From the NCBI GenBank assembly GCA_900552185.1, contig URYT01000071.1, forward strand, positions 1 through 8,665: a stretch of 8,665 bases of DNA, in the 5' to 3' direction. Positions within the stretch are counted from its first letter, which is position 1; each line of letters starts with the position of its first letter. Positions 6,291 to 8,665 of this stretch are shown here, piece after piece. Under the pieces are notes generated by a model. That model was not told where the DNA came from, made no database searches, and saw nothing but the letters and a program-made list of their open reading frames with translations. This DNA comes from an uncultured Collinsella sp. Its GTDB lineage: Bacteria > Actinomycetota > Coriobacteriia > Coriobacteriales > Coriobacteriaceae. The position numbers were made by a program, and so were the translations under genes.

Positions 6291-7124
6291 GTGAATATCA
6301 ATGACTTCGATGTGCTCAATCGCATTAGCTCCATCATCAACAGCGAGTTTGGGTCAAACGATGCCGCCATCGCTCGATATCTCATCGCTCACATTAGGCG
6401 TTCGAGCGAAATCAATGTTGCCGCAATAACCCGCGATGCATTCGTGACTCGTTCCGCTGTTCGTCGTTTCTGCAATCGATTGGGCTACCAGTCTCTTAGC
6501 GATTTGAAAGAATCATTTACTCAGTCAGTCTTTCCAAGCGACTTAAGCCATCGAGAGGAGGAATTTGGCTACGAGGAGTACAGGGCAGAGCTCGACGTTC
6601 GCATGATCGAGATGTTCGCTGAGGTTGAAAGCGGCGTGTCCGATATCGCTATTAAGCATCTTGTCGACGAAATTGATGGCCATAAAAACGTTGAAATCTG
6701 GTGCACCAATAATGTGAGCGCCAATCTCGTACGATTTCAGCAGGAAATGTTTTATGCGGGCAAGATAGTTCGCATAGTTGCTGGGGCTAACGTCGCGGAA
6801 TTGAAAAACATGGGAGACGCTTCGCAGTCATTGATAATTCTCGTATCGGTCTCCGGGCTATTTGCGTCACAGGCGCGTGAGTATCTTGATTGCCGTTCGG
6901 GCAGGAAGATTCTAATTACTGCGTTTAGCAACGATGACAAATCGAGGTCTTTTGACCGTGTATATCGTCTTGGTAATGCGGGAAACGGAATTGACCGACT
7001 CGGCGTTTATTCGAAATACGCCATGACTTATTTTTTCGACTTGCTATCGTCGTGTTACTTGAGTCGCTACCCCTGCACCAAGGGGGAGCCGCTCTATGGG
7101 TCTACTTTGGCCTGGCCCGAGTAG
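6291..7124 (+). CDS. RpiR/MurR-family transcriptional regulator (HTH-SIS)
   Basis: This is a sugar-phosphate-responsive DNA-binding regulator. With the chosen start it has 277 residues. The N-terminal HTH_6 domain (about 5-80) runs through DAAIARYLIAHIRRSSEI and RDAFVTRSAVRRFCNRLGYQ-SLSDLKESF, the usual RpiR pattern of a recognition helix followed by a conserved G-Y/F turn. The C-terminal SIS domain (about 115-250) binds the phosphorylated effector and includes IILVSVSGLFAS. The GTG at 6291 is preferred because GGAAAGAGGG lies 5 bases ahead. The ATG at 6252 would add 13 residues, but the sequence before it is AT-rich with no ribosome binding site. The gene is divergent from the GH1-PTS operon and shares its control region, so it most likely regulates that operon. 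Activator or repressor cannot be told from sequence. Confidence 0.85.
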   Translation: MNINDFDVLNRISSIINSEFGSNDAAIARYLIAHIRRSSEINVAAITRDAFVTRSAVRRFCNRLGYQSLSDLKESFTQSVFPSDLSHREEEFGYEEYRAELDVRMIEMFAEVESGVSDIAIKHLVDEIDGHKNVEIWCTNNVSANLVRFQQEMFYAGKIVRIVAGANVAELKNMGDASQSLIILVSVSGLFASQAREYLDCRSGRKILITAFSNDDKSRSFDRVYRLGNAGNGIDRLGVYSKYAMTYFFDLLSSCYLSRYPCTKGEPLYGSTLAWPE

Positions 7125-7149
7125 TTGCGGCTTTACAGTTCTCTCGCCT

Positions 7150-7221
7150 GGAGAATGAACGTGGATAATCTGCCACTTTGGCCTTAGAGCCGCGCTAAAA
7201 GTGGGAGATAATCCACGCTCG
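7150..7221. repeat. Inverted repeat built from two GTGGATAAT-type arms
   Basis: The left arm at 7156-7179 (TGAACGTGGATAATCTGCC...) and the right arm at 7198-7221 (...GATAATCCACGCTCG) are inverse copies matching at 19 of 24 positions around an 18-base interval. The left copy extends leftward as GGAGAATGAACGTGGATAAT (7150-7169), a direct copy of 3097-3116 with two differences. It starts 25 bases after the RpiR-type stop codon. No T-run follows the stem, so terminator function is doubtful, though it may mark the transcript's 3' end. Confidence 0.6.
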
Positions 7222-7436
7222 ATCGTGGCGTGGAAGCCCCGATCTCGACCTATATATAGGTGCAAATAAGCTGGTATCGAAGTTCGATCCTGAAGGTGTA
7301 CTCCACTACACCAAAGTGTTACCTAGGGAAACGTCACCTCAGTATCCAAAACCACCGTCCTTCATATCCAAACTCAACAAAACCGCAGGTCACAGCTATA
7401 TAGATACGCCCGGCACCGTGTATCTAGAGGTTTTCG
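7222..7436. other. Gene-free stretch with small palindromes
   Basis: No convincing gene is present between the 7156-7221 inverted repeat and the tRNA promoter. The stretch holds a perfect 12-base palindrome, CCTATATATAGG (7249-7260). It also holds a hairpin GGTGTA/TACACC (7295-7300, 7307-7312) and a TAGATAC/GTATCTA inverted repeat (7401-7407, 7420-7426). A 68-codon open frame crossing 7316-7522 runs through the promoter and shows no recognisable features. Confidence 0.5.
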
Positions 7437-7466
7437 TTGACAGCCCCCAAGGTTGCATCGTATTAT
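7437..7466 (+). promoter_or_regulatory. Promoter of the tRNA-Tyr/Thr/Met-tuf operon
   Basis: A consensus -35 TTGACA (7437-7442) and a TATTAT -10 (7461-7466, five of six consensus) are 18 bases apart. Transcription would begin near 7473, about 55 bases before tRNA-Tyr. The GC-rich run just after the start (CGCGGGGGCGG) resembles a discriminator region of stringently controlled stable-RNA promoters, which is an inference. A small leader hairpin (GGTCC 7489-7493, GGACC 7505-7509) precedes the first tRNA. Confidence 0.8.
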
Positions 7467-7528
7467 CTTTTTCGTTCGCGGGGGCGGCGGTCCAAAATAC
7501 CAAAGGACCTGCGGATACTTGAACGATT

Positions 7529-7610
7529 GGGAGTTTGCCCGAGTGGTTAATGGGGACGGGCTGTAAACCCGTTGGCTCTGCCTACATAGGTTCGAATCCT
7601 ATAGCTCCCA
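7529..7610 (+). tRNA. tRNA-Tyr (anticodon GTA)
   Basis: This is a class II tRNA with a long variable arm, as expected for bacterial tyrosine tRNA. The acceptor stem is GGGAGTT/AGCTCCC, the anticodon stem is ACGGG/CCCGT with loop CTGTAAA (GTA at 7563-7565), and the T arm is ATAGG-TTCGAAT-CCTAT. The discriminator is A at 7610. The next bases are CCC, so the 3' CCA is not encoded and must be added by the CCA-adding enzyme. It is the first tRNA of the operon. Confidence 0.95.
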
Positions 7611-7620
7611 CCCGTCAAGT

Positions 7621-7696
7621 GCCTGTATAGCTCAGTCGGTAGAGCACTTCGTTGGTAACGAAGAGGTCACCAGTTCAAGTCTGGTTGCAGGCTCCA
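7621..7696 (+). tRNA. tRNA-Thr (anticodon GGT)
   Basis: The acceptor stem is GCCTGTA/TGCAGGC with one G-U pair, the anticodon stem is CTTCG/CGAAG with loop TTGGTAA (GGT at 7654-7656, reading ACC/ACT), and the T arm is ACCAG-TTCAAGT-CTGGT. CCA is encoded at 7694-7696. It lies 10 bases after tRNA-Tyr and 3 bases before tRNA-Met. It complements the TGT-anticodon threonine tRNA at 2701. Confidence 0.95.
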
Positions 7697-7699
7697 TCT

Positions 7700-7776
7700 G
7701 GCGGTGTAGCTCAGTTGGTCAGAGCGCACGGTTCATACCCGTGTTGTCACTGGTTCGAATCCAGTCACCGCTACCA
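7700..7776 (+). tRNA. tRNA-Met (anticodon CAT, elongator type)
   Basis: The acceptor stem is GGCGGTG/CACCGCT with a terminal G-U pair, the anticodon stem is CACGG/CCGTG with loop TTCATAC (CAT at 7734-7736), and the T arm is ACTGG-TTCGAAT-CCAGT. CCA is encoded at 7774-7776. The first pair is G1-U72 rather than the C1-A72 mismatch typical of bacterial initiators, and the three G-C pairs of the initiator anticodon stem are absent. It is therefore read as elongator Met. A lysidine-modified tRNA-Ile2 with a CAT anticodon is less likely. Confidence 0.9.
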
Positions 7777-7787
7777 TAGGTAACACG

Positions 7788-7818
7788 GTGGCTTCTCAAT
7801 AGTATGTTGAGAGGCCAC
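7788..7818 (+). other. Stable hairpin between tRNA-Met and tuf
   Basis: The arms GTGGCTTCTCAA (7788-7799) and TTGAGAGGCCAC (7807-7818) pair over 12 positions with one wobble around a 7-base loop. Further out, ACCATA (7773-7778) can pair with TATGGT (7819-7824), although that would use the tRNA's own CCA end. No T-run follows, so read-through into tuf is expected. It may serve RNA processing, separating tRNA-Met from the tuf mRNA and protecting the new 5' end. A second small hairpin, GTCCC/GGGAC (7836-7850), lies just before the tuf ribosome binding site. Confidence 0.5.
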
Positions 7819-7872
7819 TATGGTATAAAGGCAAAGTCCCGTCCGGGGACGACCTGTTTAGAGGAGGGCTTT

Positions 7873-8665
7873 ATGGCCAAAGAGAAGTTTGAGCGCACTA
7901 AGCCGCATGTTAACATCGGCACCATTGGTCACGTCGACCACGGCAAGACCACGCTGACCGCTGCCATCACCAAGGTTCTCTCCGAGACCGAGGGCTGCAA
8001 GGCTGACTTCACTGCGTTCGAGAACATCGACAAGGCTCCCGAGGAGCGCGAGCGCGGCATCACGATCTCCGTCTCCCACGTTGAGTACGAGACCGCTGCC
8101 CGTCACTACGCTCACGTTGACTGCCCGGGCCACGCTGACTACGTCAAGAACATGATCTCCGGTGCTGCTCAGATGGACGGCGCTATCTTGGTCATCGCCG
8201 CTACCGACGGCCCCATGGCTCAGACCCGCGAGCACATCCTGCTCGCCCGTCAGGTCGGCGTTCCCTACATCGTCGTCTTCCTGAACAAGTGCGACATGGT
8301 CGACGATGACGAGCTCATCGACCTCGTCGAGATGGAGACCCGTGAGCTCCTCTCCGAGTACGATTTCCCCGGCGACGACATCCCCGTCATCCGTGGCTCC
8401 GCTCTGGGCGCTCTCGAGGGCGACGCCAAGTGGATGGACGCCATTCGCGAGCTCATGAAGGCCGTCGACGAGTACATCCCGACGCCTGCTCGTAACAACG
8501 ACCTCCCGTTCCTGATGGCCGTTGAGGACGTTATGACCATCTCCGGCCGTGGTACCGTTGCTACTGGCCGTGTCGAGCGCGGTGAGCTCAAGCTCAACGA
8601 GCCCGTCGAGATCGTCGGCATCAAGGATACCCAGAACACCGTCGTTACCGGTATCGAGATGTTCC
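7873..8665 (+). CDS. tuf: Elongation factor Tu, 5' part
   Basis: EF-Tu is the GTPase that delivers aminoacyl-tRNA to the ribosomal A site. The frame stays open to the window edge, giving about 264 of the usual 395-400 residues. The visible protein begins MAKEKFERTKPHVNIGTIG and has all the GTPase elements: GHVDHGKT (P loop, 19-26), RGIT (61-64, switch I threonine), DCPGH (83-87), NKCD (138-141) and GSAL (G5). Domain II starts with the VEDVMTISGRGTVATGRVERG segment. The ATG at 7873 follows AGGAGG (7862-7867) by 5 bases. Codon use is heavily biased toward C-ending codons, as in highly expressed genes. It is preceded by tRNA-Tyr, -Thr and -Met under one strong promoter, an arrangement resembling tufB with its tRNA genes in E. 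coli. Confidence 0.97.
   Translation, partial: MAKEKFERTKPHVNIGTIGHVDHGKTTLTAAITKVLSETEGCKADFTAFENIDKAPEERERGITISVSHVEYETAARHYAHVDCPGHADYVKNMISGAAQMDGAILVIAATDGPMAQTREHILLARQVGVPYIVVFLNKCDMVDDDELIDLVEMETRELLSEYDFPGDDIPVIRGSALGALEGDAKWMDAIRELMKAVDEYIPTPARNNDLPFLMAVEDVMTISGRGTVATGRVERGELKLNEPVEIVGIKDTQNTVVTGIEMF

Noticed and set aside
7261..7310. tRNA remnant suggested by AGTTCGATCCTG...CTCCA
   Set aside because: The T-arm-like string has no pairing stem around it and no anticodon arm or acceptor stem can be drawn.
7316..7522. 68-codon open frame before tRNA-Tyr
   Set aside because: It runs through the TTGACA/TATTAT promoter and the tRNA leader, has no ribosome binding site and no recognisable features.
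7858..8639. Two minus-strand open frames opposite tuf
   Set aside because: They are shadows of EF-Tu caused by its strong codon bias; the composition is repetitive and shows no domain.

Overview
The window reads as chromosomal DNA of a high-GC, Gram-positive gut bacterium, most likely Collinsella or a close relative in the Coriobacteriia. That assignment is an inference. It rests on GC-rich housekeeping genes, the rlmB-rae1 gene pair, the EF-Tu sequence, and a sugar PTS operon set among short intergenic palindromes. No species marker such as 16S rRNA is present.

Layout. Positions 1-1171 (+) hold the 3' end of rlmB (23S rRNA 2'-O-methyltransferase) and, 3 bases later, a rae1/yacP-type NYN-domain endoribonuclease gene. 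Converging on them at 1199-2539 (-) is a single-gene fusion of an excisionase/MerR-like helix-turn-helix and a HipA-like kinase fold. Its promoter carries three copies of one 11-base half-site, which looks like an autoregulatory operator. tRNA-Thr(TGT) and its terminator follow at 2701-2820 (+). The gap at 2820-3300 has no credible gene but holds two matching 55-base palindromic units and two copies of a second repeat core.

Positions 3166-7124 form a carbohydrate module. A GH1 6-phospho-beta-glycosidase gene and a PTS EIIBC gene form a tight operon on the minus strand. An RpiR-family regulator is divergent from them on the plus strand, and the shared control region contains TGATTCAA-type repeats. 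The likely pathway is that EIIBC imports and phosphorylates a beta-glycoside, the GH1 enzyme cleaves the 6-phosphate form, and the RpiR protein senses a sugar phosphate and controls the divergent promoters. The module lies between two direct copies of a roughly 20-base intergenic repeat (3097-3116 and 7150-7169).

After a 400-base non-coding gap with several hairpins, a good promoter (TTGACA-N18-TATTAT) leads into tRNA-Tyr(GTA), tRNA-Thr(GGT), tRNA-Met(CAT) and tuf (EF-Tu, truncated by the window end). This is the familiar tRNA-tuf arrangement of many bacteria.

The parts most worth a second look are the HTH-HipA fusion with its triple half-site operator, the paired palindromes with a compensatory base change, and the repeat-bracketed PTS/GH1 module, whose glycosidase carries a 6-phospho-galactosidase-like phosphate pocket.
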